26,876 bases of DNA from Comamonas sp. (GCA_019236485.1 JAFAIY010000058.1:1-26876), one strand, 5' to 3'; counted from the first letter of the stretch, positions 7,422 through 14,963 are shown. The notes: generated from the letters alone by a model not told the origin. A program made the numbers and translations.

Positions 7422-7450
7422 TTGTAATTGCAAAGAAAATGCCATTTATT
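7422..7450 (+). promoter_or_regulatory. candidate sigma70 promoter of the GntR gene
   Basis: TTGTAA (7422-7427) and TTTATT (7445-7450) are separated by 17 bp in an AT-rich stretch between the two ATGTATACAT palindromes. The start of transcription would fall within or just before the second palindrome, so a bound repressor would block it. The -10 match is modest. Confidence 0.4.
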
Positions 7451-7457
7451 GATTTTT

Positions 7458-7467
7458 ATGTATACAT
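7458..7467. promoter_or_regulatory. candidate VanR operator O2 (ATGTATACAT)
   Basis: Second perfect copy of the palindrome at 7394-7403. It sits at the expected transcription start, 28 bp before the GntR start codon. Confidence 0.65.
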
Positions 7468-7495
7468 TCATTCCATAGAACAGCTACGCAGAAAC

Positions 7496-8260
7496 ATGAC
7501 AAAAGCCATAGCCCCGGCTCCCATCGCCGAAGAAAGCCACTCCCAGGTTGTGAAGGTGCAGCTGCAGCTGCGCGAGATGATCCTGGCCGGAGAACTGGCG
7601 GCCGGGGAGCGCATCGCCGAGCTGGCCATCGTGGAGCGGCTGGGCATTTCCAGAACCCCGATTCGCGCGGCGCTGATGCGTCTGGAGCAGGAGGGCATGC
7701 TCGAAGCCATGGCCGGCGGGCGCGGCTACCGCGTGCGGGTGTTTTCCGAGGCCGATGTCTCAGATGCCATCGAGCTGCGCGGCACGCTAGAGGGCCTGGC
7801 CGCGCGCCTGGCCGCCGAGCGCGGCGTCAATGCCCAGCTGCTGGCGCGCGCCACGCGCTGCCTGGATGCCATAGACCGCGTGCTCGATGCCGCGGGCTGG
7901 GGCGACGAAGCTTTTTCGCGCTATGTGGCGCTGAATTCCGAATTCCACGACGTGCTGCTCGAGATGTCGGGCAGCGCCTTCATGCAGCGCGAGCTGGAGC
8001 GGGTCAAGCGCTTGCCGTTCGCATCGCCCTCGGGTTTCGTGGTCGCGCGTGCGGAATCTCCGCGTGCGCATCGCAGCCTGATGCTGGCGCAGGAGCAGCA
8101 CCGGCAGGTGCTTGAGGCCATAGAGCAGCGCGAGGGCGCGCGCGCCGAAGCGCTGATGAAGGAGCACTCGCGCATCGCCCGGCGCAATCTGCGCGAGGCC
8201 ATGGAATCACCGGAAACCGCGGGCGTTCCGGGCGCCCAGCTGATTCGCGCCGGACGCTGA
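7496..8260 (+). CDS. vanR: GntR-family (FCD) regulator, VanR-like
   Basis: A 254-residue GntR/FadR-subfamily repressor. Residues 18-85 form the winged helix (LREMILAGELAAGERIAE, then ERLGISRTPIRAALMRLEQEGML). Residues 88-230 form the all-helical FCD ligand domain, with RGTLEGLAARLAAERG and the later HDVLLEMSGS and H-R/EQH segments that supply metal or ligand contacts. VanR proteins of proteobacteria are GntR-family repressors released by vanillate, and the gene lies 61 bp upstream of vanA on the same strand, so VanR function is inferred strongly from context. The ATG at 7496 is chosen over an open frame back to 7412 because the upstream part would cover the operators and promoter. Two identical palindromes upstream suggest autoregulation of a vanR-vanA transcript. 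Confidence 0.85.
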   Translation: MTKAIAPAPIAEESHSQVVKVQLQLREMILAGELAAGERIAELAIVERLGISRTPIRAALMRLEQEGMLEAMAGGRGYRVRVFSEADVSDAIELRGTLEGLAARLAAERGVNAQLLARATRCLDAIDRVLDAAGWGDEAFSRYVALNSEFHDVLLEMSGSAFMQRELERVKRLPFASPSGFVVARAESPRAHRSLMLAQEQHRQVLEAIEQREGARAEALMKEHSRIARRNLREAMESPETAGVPGAQLIRAGR

Positions 8261-8321
8261 AGCCGGCCCTGCCGCGGCCCGTGCCGCCGGCCTGAACACC
8301 ACAAAGACAAGGAGACCCTCG

Positions 8322-9395
8322 ATGAGCAATCACAAGCCCAGCACCTTCCCACGCAATACCTGGTACGTGGCCGCGAAAGCGGCCGAAGTCCAGGACCAGC
8401 CCCTGGGCCGCCAGATCTGCGGCGAGCGCATGGTTTTCTACCGCGCCCTGGAAGGGCGGATCGCGGCAGTCGAGGACTTCTGCCCGCACCGTGGCGCGCC
8501 GCTGTCCCTGGGCCGGGTCTGCGAGGGCAAGCTGGTCTGCGGCTATCACGGCCTGGAGATGGGCTGCGACGGCAAGACCATCGCCATGCCGGGCCAGCGC
8601 GTGCGCGGCTTTCCGGCCATCAAGAGCTATGCGGTCGAGGAGCGTTACGGCTTCATCTGGGTCTGGCCCGGCGACAGGGAGCAGGCCGACGCGGCGCTGA
8701 TCCCGCAGCTGCAATGGCATGACAACCCCGAGTGGGCCTACGACGGCGGCCTGTTCCATATCAAGGCCGACTACCGGCTGATGATAGACAACCTCATGGA
8801 TCTCACGCACGAGACCTATGTGCATGCCAGCACCATCGGTCAGGCCGAGATCGACGAGACGCCTTGCAAGACCGAGGTCCATGGCGAGGCCGAGGTCGTG
8901 ACCAGCCGCTTCATGGCAGATATTCCCGCGCCGCCGTTCTGGCAGATGGCGCTGCGCAGCAACGGCCTGGCCGACGACGTGAGCGTGGACCGCTGGCAGA
9001 TCTGCCGCTTCACGCCGCCCAGCCATGTGATGATCGAGGTCGGCGTGGCCCATGCGGGCCAGGGCGGCTACGAGGCGGCCGACGCGCACAAGGTCTACAG
9101 CGTGGTCGTGGACTTCATCACGCCCGAGACCGAGGGCTCCATGTGGTACTTCTGGGGCATGGCGCGCAAGTTCAATCCCGGTGACGCGGCGGTCACCGAG
9201 CAGATCCGCGCGGGCCAGCACAAGATCTTCAGCGAGGATCTCGAAATGCTGGAGCTGCAGCAGCGCAATCTGGACGACTATCCCGAGCGCCAGCTGCTCA
9301 AGCTCAACATCGATGCGGGCGGTGTGCAGTCGCGCAAGATCATCGAGCGTTTGATCGCCGACGAGCAGCCGCTGCGCGCGGCGGCGGTGGCATAA
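8322..9395 (+). CDS. vanA: vanillate O-demethylase oxygenase subunit
   Basis: A 357-residue Rieske non-heme iron monooxygenase that O-demethylates vanillate to protocatechuate, releasing formaldehyde, with electrons from the VanB reductase. The Rieske 2Fe-2S ligands are C54/H56 and C73/H76 (CPHR and CGYH). The mononuclear iron histidines are H163 and H168 in MIDNLMDLTHETYVHAS, the sequence typical of VanA. DRWQICRF, SVVVDFITPE, SMWYFWGMAR and the C-terminal LLKLNIDAGGVQSRKIIERL are all characteristic of VanA across Pseudomonas and Burkholderiales. A purine-rich AAGGAGA site precedes the ATG. No reductase gene directly follows; the nearest VanB-type gene is about 3.3 kb downstream at 12670. 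Identity is confident from recalled VanA sequences, not from a search. Confidence 0.93.
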   Translation: MSNHKPSTFPRNTWYVAAKAAEVQDQPLGRQICGERMVFYRALEGRIAAVEDFCPHRGAPLSLGRVCEGKLVCGYHGLEMGCDGKTIAMPGQRVRGFPAIKSYAVEERYGFIWVWPGDREQADAALIPQLQWHDNPEWAYDGGLFHIKADYRLMIDNLMDLTHETYVHASTIGQAEIDETPCKTEVHGEAEVVTSRFMADIPAPPFWQMALRSNGLADDVSVDRWQICRFTPPSHVMIEVGVAHAGQGGYEAADAHKVYSVVVDFITPETEGSMWYFWGMARKFNPGDAAVTEQIRAGQHKIFSEDLEMLELQQRNLDDYPERQLLKLNIDAGGVQSRKIIERLIADEQPLRAAAVA

Positions 9396-9479
9396 GCGGC
9401 CGGCGTGCAGGAATGAGCATGTCCCTGAATGCGGTAATCTCGAAGGCTGTCCCATCGCTAGCCTTTGTTTCGCCGCAGC

Positions 9480-9964
9480 ATGCCATCTCCCGCCCCCGAC
9501 CTGCTTTCCCTGGACCTCTACGACCAGCCCGGCCATCTGATCCGGCGCGCGCAGCAGATCGCCACGCAGCTGTTCCGCGATGTGCTCGGGCCCGATGTGA
9601 CGCCGGTGCAGTACGCCATCCTGCGCATGCTGCAGGAGTCACCGGGCATAGACCAGGTGACGCTGGCGCGGCTGGTGGCGCTGGACAACTCGACCACGGC
9701 CGACATCGCCGCACGCCTGGAGAGCAAGGGCTGGATTCACCGCGAGATCCTGCCGCGGCGCCAGCGCCGCCTGAGTCTCACGGCCGAGGGCGAGGCCATG
9801 CTGGCTTCCTTCGTGCCAATGTGCACGAGCTGCGCCAGCGCATGCTCTCGGCACTGGAGCCAGAGGAACAGGCGGAGTTCAAGCGCCTGCTGCGCAAGTT
9901 CGTGCAGCTGCACGATGCCGGCGAAGCCGCGGCCGAGCCGGATTCCGCCACGGACCGCAAATAA
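9480..9964 (+). pseudogene. MarR-family regulator broken by a single-base frameshift
   Basis: The reading frame from ATG 9480 encodes a normal MarR N-terminus and winged helix for 113 residues. These include the dimer helix, the recognition helix VALDNSTTADIAARLESKGW and the wing REILPRRQRRLSLTAEGEAML. The sequence then turns to nonsense. The expected C-terminal helices (NVHELRQRMLSALEPEEQAEFKRLL and on to TDRK) continue in the frame starting one base earlier and end at TAA 9962-9964. One base is missing near 9813-9818. Repaired, the protein would be about 161 residues, a normal MarR length. Without repair the C-terminal dimerisation helices are lost and a foreign tail runs to 10022. The gene sits between vanA and the permease-Rieske-vanB operon, whose upstream region carries two palindromes it probably bound. 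A sequencing error is the main alternative. Confidence 0.85.
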
Positions 9965-10060
9965 CCGCAGTCCGCGGTCTGCCCGCGCCGGGTGCGGGTC
10001 CCCAGGCGCCATGACGGACTAGTCACGGCGCGGGAAATCCCTGGCTGCATGCAAATCTTC

Positions 10061-10076
10061 ATTCAGTAAACTGAAT
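10061..10076. promoter_or_regulatory. candidate MarR operator, copy 1 (ATTCAG-N4-CTGAAT)
   Basis: Six-base arms around a TAAA centre. An identical-arm copy follows, 19 bp centre to centre. The position upstream of the permease operon and just downstream of a MarR gene supports an operator role. Confidence 0.7.
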
Positions 10077-10079
10077 GAG

Positions 10080-10095
10080 ATTCAGTATGCTGAAT
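10080..10095. promoter_or_regulatory. candidate MarR operator, copy 2 (ATTCAG-N4-CTGAAT)
   Basis: Second copy of the palindrome with a TATG centre, three bases after the first. It lies 28 bp upstream of the leader ORF and probably overlaps the promoter, although no clean -35/-10 pair could be assigned. Confidence 0.7.
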
Positions 10096-10122
10096 TAGAA
10101 AAGAAAACCACAGGAGACAACC

Positions 10123-10194
10123 ATGAAACTGCGTATTCCCCGAACTCGGCCCGCAAGCGGCGCACAACCTTTGATGCAGGAGGTGCAGCCATGA
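10123..10194 (+). CDS. possible 23-residue leader peptide coupled to the permease
   Basis: A short ORF starting MKLRIPRTRP, preceded by a good ribosome site (AGGAG at 10112-10116, six bases before the ATG). It ends in a TGA that overlaps the permease start as ATGA (10191-10194). The permease Shine-Dalgarno (AGGAGGT, 10178-10184) lies within it, so ribosomes translating this ORF would end exactly at the permease start: classical translational coupling. The peptide is basic at the N-terminus with no membrane segment or attenuator-like amino-acid run. It could be a true leader, or the fused ends of a deleted upstream gene. Function unknown. Confidence 0.5.
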   Translation: MKLRIPRTRPASGAQPLMQEVQP

Positions 10195-11543
10195 GCCAGA
10201 ACCTGCGCGCGCATCTGGATCAGCGGCCCATGACCGTGTTCCAGTGGTCTGTAGTCGGGGTCTGCATGGCCCTCAACATGATCGACGGCTTTGACGTGCT
10301 GGTCATGGCCTTCACCGCTTCCTCCGTCTCGTCGCACTGGAAGCTCAGCGGCGCCGAGCTGGGCTTTCTGCTCAGCGCGGGCCTGTTCGGCATGGCCGCA
10401 GGATCGCTGCTGCTGGCCCCCTGGGCCGACAAGCTCGGGCGCCGTCCCTTGATCCTGGCCTGCCTGGCGATTTCGGGCGTGGGCATGCTGGCCTCGGCCT
10501 GGAGCCAGACGCCGACGCAGCTGGCCGCGCTGCGCGTGCTCACGGGCCTGGGCGTGGGCGGCATTCTGGCCTGCAGCAATGTGATTGCCAGCGAATATGC
10601 GTCCCAGCGCTGGCGCAGCCTGGCCGTGACCCTGCAGTCCACCGGCTATGCACTGGGCGCCAGCATAGGCGGCAGCATTGCGGTCTGGCTGCTCGCCCAC
10701 CAGGGCTGGCGCTCGGTCTTCATGTTCGGCGGCGCCTGCACGCTGGCGGTGTTCGTGATCGCCTGGTTTGCGCTGCCGGAGTCGCTGGACTTTCTGCTGG
10801 CCCGCCGCCCCAAGGGCGCACTGGAACGGCTGAATGCGCTGATGGTGCGACTCGGCCTGCCGGCGCTGGCCTCCATGCCTGCGGCCGACGCCGGGGGCGC
10901 GGCCAAGCCGCGCGGCCCTCTGCAGCTGTTCTCCGCGGGTCTGCGCCGGCCCACGCTGCTGGTCTGGCTGTCCTTTTTCTCGGTGATGTTCGGCTTTTAC
11001 TTCGTGATGAGCTGGACGCCCAAGCTGCTGGCCGCGTCGGGGCTCACGGCGGAGCAGGGCGTGACCAGCGGCGTGTTGCTGAGCCTGGGCGGCATTCTGG
11101 GCGCCACGCTGCTGGGCCTGCTGGCGGCGCGCTTTGCGATTCACCGCGCTCTGGCGGTCTTCATGCTGATCACGGCCGTGCTGCTGTGCTTTCTGGTCGG
11201 CAGCTCCGGCGCGCTCTGGGTGTCGTATGCACTGGCTTTTCTGATCGGCGTCTTTGTGAACGGCTGCGTGGCCGGCCTGTATGCGATCGCCCCCGCTGTC
11301 TACGGCAGCGAGGTGCGCGCCACCGGCGTGGGCTGGGGCATAGGCGTGGGACGCATAGGCGCCATCGTCTCGCCGCTGGTGGCGGGCGGATTGCTCGATG
11401 CGGCCTGGTCGCCGAGCCAGCTGTATGTGGGCTATGGCGTGGCCTTTGTGTTCGCGGCCGTCATCGTCTCGCTGCACCGCATCGAAGGTCCCTCGGCCTC
11501 CCGTTCCGGCAATGGCGGCGCGGCCGCGCTGGCCGCGCACTGA
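10191..11543 (+). CDS. MFS aromatic acid:H+ symporter (AAHS family)
   Basis: A 450-residue twelve-helix major facilitator permease of the AAHS family (PcaK/VanK/BenK type), importing an aromatic acid with protons across the inner membrane. Helix 1 contains the family motif ALNMIDGFDVLVMAF, with the essential D-G-F-D. The cytoplasmic loop 2-3 carries APWADKLGRRPLIL, the MFS motif A. Helix 4 has RVLTGLGVGGILACSNVIASEY. The second half has SWTPKLLAASGLT and YGSEVRATGVGWGIGVGRIGAIVSPLVAG, also AAHS-typical. It has a strong ribosome site and overlaps the leader ORF by four bases. It is the first large gene of a permease, Rieske oxygenase and VanB operon, so the substrate is probably the methoxylated or substituted benzoate demethylated by the next gene; this is inference. 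Confidence 0.9.
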   Translation: MSQNLRAHLDQRPMTVFQWSVVGVCMALNMIDGFDVLVMAFTASSVSSHWKLSGAELGFLLSAGLFGMAAGSLLLAPWADKLGRRPLILACLAISGVGMLASAWSQTPTQLAALRVLTGLGVGGILACSNVIASEYASQRWRSLAVTLQSTGYALGASIGGSIAVWLLAHQGWRSVFMFGGACTLAVFVIAWFALPESLDFLLARRPKGALERLNALMVRLGLPALASMPAADAGGAAKPRGPLQLFSAGLRRPTLLVWLSFFSVMFGFYFVMSWTPKLLAASGLTAEQGVTSGVLLSLGGILGATLLGLLAARFAIHRALAVFMLITAVLLCFLVGSSGALWVSYALAFLIGVFVNGCVAGLYAIAPAVYGSEVRATGVGWGIGVGRIGAIVSPLVAGGLLDAAWSPSQLYVGYGVAFVFAAVIVSLHRIEGPSASRSGNGGAAALAAH

Positions 11544-11561
11544 GCACCAACAGGAGACACC

Positions 11562-12647
11562 ATGACTCAAACCGTTCAGGCGCCGCTGGCATCGCTGCCG
11601 TCTTTTCCGCTGGACCAGTGGTATGTGGCGGGCTTTTCCTGGGAACTCAAGGATGCGCCGCTGGCCCGCACCCTGCTGGGCCAGCCCCTGGTGCTGTTTC
11701 GCACCGCCGACGGCCAGGTTGCTGCGCTGGAGGACCGCTGCTGCCACCGCGAGCTGCCGCTGTCCTGCGGCACCGTGGAGGGCAGAGGGCTGCGCTGCGG
11801 CTACCACGGGCTGCTGTTCGACCATGGCGGGCGCTGCCTCGAAATTCCCGGCCAGGAACGCATTCCGGCCAAGGCCTGCGTCAAGTCCTTCGAGCTGCGC
11901 GAGCGCGACCAGATCCTCTGGATCTGGATGGGCTCCACGCCCGATTCACGGCCTGCCGCGGAGCCGCCGGCCTATGCGGTGCACAGCGATCCGGACTACC
12001 GCTTCGGCGGCGGCGTCTATCACTACGATGCGCCCTACCAGCTGATCCACGACAACCTGCTGGACCTCAGCCATCTGGGCTATGTCCACCTCAAGACCAT
12101 AGGCGGCAACGCCAGCATCCATATGAATGCCGAGCTCAAGGTCAGCCAGGAAGGGGACTCGGTCAAAGTCGTGCGCTGGATGCCCGACTCCGAGCCGCCG
12201 CCGACCTATGCGGCGGCCTGGCCCTTCGCGGGGCGCATCGACCGCTGGCAGGAGGTCGAGTTCCATCCCTCGCATGTGCGCATCTGGACCGGCGCCATGG
12301 ACAAGGACGCGGACCGGCTCGACAACCCGCAGCGCCAGGGTTTCCACATGCGCGGCTTTCACGGCGTGACGCCGGAGACCGAGACCACGGCCCATTACTT
12401 CTGGACCATCGCCACCAATCCGCATCCCGAGATGCAGGACCCGACCCAGCTGGTGATCGATCAGACGGCGGCCACCTTCGAGGAAGACAAGGTGGTGATC
12501 GAGGCCCAGTTCCGCAACCAGCAGCGTTTTGGCCCGCGCTCCCAGATCGACATCCATGTGGACGTCGGGCCCAACCGCGCGCGGCGCGTCATAGAGCGCC
12601 TGCGCGCAGCCAGTGCCAAGGCCCGGGAGGGTGTGGCGCCGGCATGA
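11562..12647 (+). CDS. Rieske oxygenase alpha subunit, VanA-related, substrate unknown
   Basis: A 361-residue Rieske non-heme iron oxygenase of the same class as VanA but clearly divergent from it. Rieske ligands are C60/H62, with the unusual CCHR in place of CPHR, and C79/H82 in CGYHG. The iron-binding histidines H171 and H176 lie in HDNLLDLSHLGYVH. The family includes O-demethylases for vanillate, isovanillate, veratrate and methoxybenzoates and the toluenesulfonate methyl-monooxygenase of Comamonas. An isovanillate/veratrate-type demethylase is plausible next to vanA and vanB, but the substrate cannot be assigned from sequence alone. The gene follows the permease by 18 bp with an AGGAGA site and precedes the reductase by 22 bp, so all three are surely cotranscribed. 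Confidence 0.88.
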   Translation: MTQTVQAPLASLPSFPLDQWYVAGFSWELKDAPLARTLLGQPLVLFRTADGQVAALEDRCCHRELPLSCGTVEGRGLRCGYHGLLFDHGGRCLEIPGQERIPAKACVKSFELRERDQILWIWMGSTPDSRPAAEPPAYAVHSDPDYRFGGGVYHYDAPYQLIHDNLLDLSHLGYVHLKTIGGNASIHMNAELKVSQEGDSVKVVRWMPDSEPPPTYAAAWPFAGRIDRWQEVEFHPSHVRIWTGAMDKDADRLDNPQRQGFHMRGFHGVTPETETTAHYFWTIATNPHPEMQDPTQLVIDQTAATFEEDKVVIEAQFRNQQRFGPRSQIDIHVDVGPNRARRVIERLRAASAKAREGVAPA

Positions 12648-12669
12648 GCAAGGAAGAGAAAGCATCCCC

Positions 12670-13638
12670 ATGAGTCAAGACACCACCCTCGAGGTGCGCA
12701 TTGCGCGCAAGCAGGCCGAGGCCCAGGATATCTGCAGCCTGGAGCTGCTGCCGCTGGACGGTCAAAGCCTGCCCGCCTTCGGCGCGGGCGCGCATATCGA
12801 TGTGCACCTGCCCGGCGGCCTGGTGCGCCAGTATTCGCTGAGCAACGACTGCGCCGAGGCCGACCGCTATGTGATCGCCGTGCTGCGCGAGCCCGCCTCG
12901 CGCGGCGGATCGGCCGCCGTGCACGAGCAGCTGCAGGCCGGCCAGCAGATCACGATCAGCGCGCCGCGCAACCATTTCGCCCTGCATTCCCGGGCGCAGA
13001 AGCACCTGCTGCTGGCCGGGGGCATAGGCATCACGCCGATTCTGGCCATGGCGCGCCAACTGGCGCGCGAGGGTGCGGATTTCGAGCTGCATTACAGCGC
13101 CAGAGCGCGCGAACGCATGGCTTTTGCCGCCGCCATCGAGTCCGCCACCTGGGCTGGGCGGGCGCGCCTGCATGTGGATGATGCCGGCGGCAAGCCGCAG
13201 CTGGACCTGGTCGCGCTGCTGGCCCAGGTCAGCCCGGAAACCCATTTGTATGTCTGCGGCCCCAAGGGCTTTATGGATGCGGTGCTGGCCACGGCCAGGG
13301 CTGCTGGCTGGCCTCAGGAACAGCTGCACTACGAGTTCTTTGCGGGCGAGGTGGAGCGCCGCGAGGACGACGCAAGCTTCGAGGTCGAGGTGGCCAGCAC
13401 TGGTCAGGTGGTGCGCGTGAAGCCCGAGCAGACCGTGGTCCAGGCGCTGGAGTCCATAGGCGTCTGCGTGCAGACCTCGTGCGAGCAGGGCGTTTGCGGC
13501 ACCTGTTTGACGCGGGTGCTGGCGGGCGAGCCCGACCATAGGGATATGTACCTGACCGAGGAGGAGCAGGCCGCCGGCGACCAGTTCATGCCCTGCTGCT
13601 CGCGCGCCAGATCGGCAAGGCTGGTGCTTGAGCTGTGA
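12670..13638 (+). CDS. vanB: VanB-type ferredoxin-flavin reductase
   Basis: A 322-residue phthalate-dioxygenase-reductase-type protein passing electrons from NADH through FMN and a 2Fe-2S centre to a Rieske oxygenase. The flavin site is RQYSL (53-57). The nucleotide domain has GGIGITP (117-123) and CGPKGFM (196-202). The C-terminal plant-type ferredoxin domain has C271, C276 and C279 in SCEQGVCGTC, with C309/C310 in MPCCSR. TRVLAGEPDHRDMYLTEEEQ is highly characteristic of VanB. The start at 12670 is chosen because the longer frame would overlap the oxygenase. As the only reductase in the window it probably serves both the adjacent oxygenase and VanA. Strictly, VanB pairing with VanA here is inference. 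Confidence 0.88.
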   Translation: MSQDTTLEVRIARKQAEAQDICSLELLPLDGQSLPAFGAGAHIDVHLPGGLVRQYSLSNDCAEADRYVIAVLREPASRGGSAAVHEQLQAGQQITISAPRNHFALHSRAQKHLLLAGGIGITPILAMARQLAREGADFELHYSARARERMAFAAAIESATWAGRARLHVDDAGGKPQLDLVALLAQVSPETHLYVCGPKGFMDAVLATARAAGWPQEQLHYEFFAGEVERREDDASFEVEVASTGQVVRVKPEQTVVQALESIGVCVQTSCEQGVCGTCLTRVLAGEPDHRDMYLTEEEQAAGDQFMPCCSRARSARLVLEL

Positions 13639-13734
13639 GCTCGGCGAATCGCTAAAGAGAGGAGGTGTACCGCACCGATACCGACGCTAGAGAACCCATA
13701 GAGATTCGAAAAATTCATAAAACGGAGACAAGAA

Positions 13735-14829
13735 ATGTTGAGAAAAATTGCCGGAGCCATCGCGCTCATGGGCCTGGGAGGGCTCGCCCAGGCGCAATCG
13801 TCAGTCCAGATCTACGGCATCCTGGACACGGCCGTCGAAACCATGAACAACGTGGGGGCGAGCCGCTCCACCCTCACGCGCATGCCCAATCTCTCGGGCA
13901 GCGTGCCTTCACGCCTGGGCTTTCGCGGCCGCGAGGATCTGGGCGGGGGCTTGAGCGCCGCCTTCACGCTGGAGATGGGCATCGCCCCCGACTCCGGCAC
14001 CTTCAACCAGGGCGGTCGCGGTTTCGGCCGCCAGTCCTTCGTCAGCCTCAACGGTCCCTGGGGCTCGCTGGGGCTGGGCCGCCAGTACACCATGCTGTTC
14101 TGGTCCGTGCTCGATGCCGACGTGATCGGTCCGAGCCTGCACAGCATGGCCAGCCTGGATAACTACTTTCCCAATGCGCGTGCCGACAATGCGATCTCCT
14201 ACAAGGGCACGTTCTCGGGCCTGACGATAGGCGCGACCTACAGCTTCGGCCGCGATGCCGTCAATGCCGGCCCCAGCCCTGCGGGCACCAACTGCGCGGG
14301 CGAAAGCAGCACCGACGCCAAGACCTGCCGCGAGTGGTCCGCCATGCTCAAGTACGACGCGGCCGCATGGGGGGCCGCACTGGCCTATGACGAGCTGCGC
14401 GGCGGCCCCGGCGCTTTCGCGGGACTGAGCAGCAGCGACAAGGCCGACAAGCGCACCATGCTCAACGGCTATGTGAAGCTTGGCAGCGCCAAGATCGGCG
14501 GCGGCTATATGCGCCGCAAGAACGACGGCTATATCGCCTCGCCGCGCAACGACCTGTGGTTTGTGGGTGTGAGCTACCCCATGGGCCAGTGGACGCTGGA
14601 TGCCCAGTACAACCAGCTCAAGTACAAGGACAACGCGGACAAGGGCCAGCAGCTGGTGCTGCGCGGCACCTACAACCTGTCCAAGCGCACGGCGGCCTAT
14701 GCCTCGCTGGGCTATATGAAGAACAGCGGCAACGCGGCCTTTGGCGCCAGCAGCGCCCAGGCCGGAGGAACGCCGCTGCCGGGCGTGAACCAGACGGGCT
14801 TCGGCATGGGTCTGCGTCACGCGTTCTGA
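13735..14829 (+). CDS. general porin, Gram-negative (OmpC-like, betaproteobacterial)
   Basis: A 364-residue outer-membrane porin, expected to be a trimeric 16-stranded barrel that lets small anions cross. The signal peptide is residues 1-20, cleaved after AQA before QSSVQIYGILD, the usual first strand of betaproteobacterial porins. LGFRGREDLGGGLSAAFTLE and GRQSFVSLNGPWGSLGLGRQYT are family hallmarks of the first hairpins. A cysteine pair in the loop TNCAGESSTDAKTC may form a disulfide. The last residue is phenylalanine in GMGLRHAF, the required barrel-assembly signal. It lies 96 bp after vanB in the same direction, with its own GGAGA site. It may serve aromatic-acid uptake, but generic porins are common and specificity is not visible. 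Confidence 0.93.
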   Translation: MLRKIAGAIALMGLGGLAQAQSSVQIYGILDTAVETMNNVGASRSTLTRMPNLSGSVPSRLGFRGREDLGGGLSAAFTLEMGIAPDSGTFNQGGRGFGRQSFVSLNGPWGSLGLGRQYTMLFWSVLDADVIGPSLHSMASLDNYFPNARADNAISYKGTFSGLTIGATYSFGRDAVNAGPSPAGTNCAGESSTDAKTCREWSAMLKYDAAAWGAALAYDELRGGPGAFAGLSSSDKADKRTMLNGYVKLGSAKIGGGYMRRKNDGYIASPRNDLWFVGVSYPMGQWTLDAQYNQLKYKDNADKGQQLVLRGTYNLSKRTAAYASLGYMKNSGNAAFGASSAQAGGTPLPGVNQTGFGMGLRHAF

Positions 14830-14833
14830 GCGC

Positions 14834-14855
14834 GATGCCGGCGTCGGCCGGCATC
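14834..14855 (+). terminator. hairpin after the porin gene
   Basis: Nine-base perfect arms GATGCCGGC and GCCGGCATC enclose the loop GTCG, four bases after the porin stop codon. The stem is strong but no T run follows, so termination efficiency is uncertain; mRNA 3'-end protection is an alternative. Confidence 0.5.
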
Positions 14856-14963
14856 TGTGCGGCAGTGTCCCTGGTTGCGACGGCGGCACGGGGCAGGCTG
14901 CACAATGCCGGTTTGTTTCTTTTCGCTGGCGGGTTCGCGCCCATGTCCGCCGGCCGAGTTCCC

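Noticed and set aside
9965..10022. C-terminal extension of the MarR frame to 10022
   Set aside because: Ser/Arg/Pro-rich nonsense after the frameshift; the true C-terminus ends at 9964 in another frame.
10095..11825. Long antisense open frame (576 codons) opposite the permease and second Rieske gene
   Set aside because: Low-complexity Gln/His/Arg/Ala translation, opposite two well-recognised genes; a high-GC shadow.
13660..13667. Near-perfect Shine-Dalgarno AGGAGGTG after vanB
   Set aside because: No sensible start codon or conserved frame follows; the GTG frame at 13665 runs into the porin in the wrong frame. The porin has its own GGAGA site.
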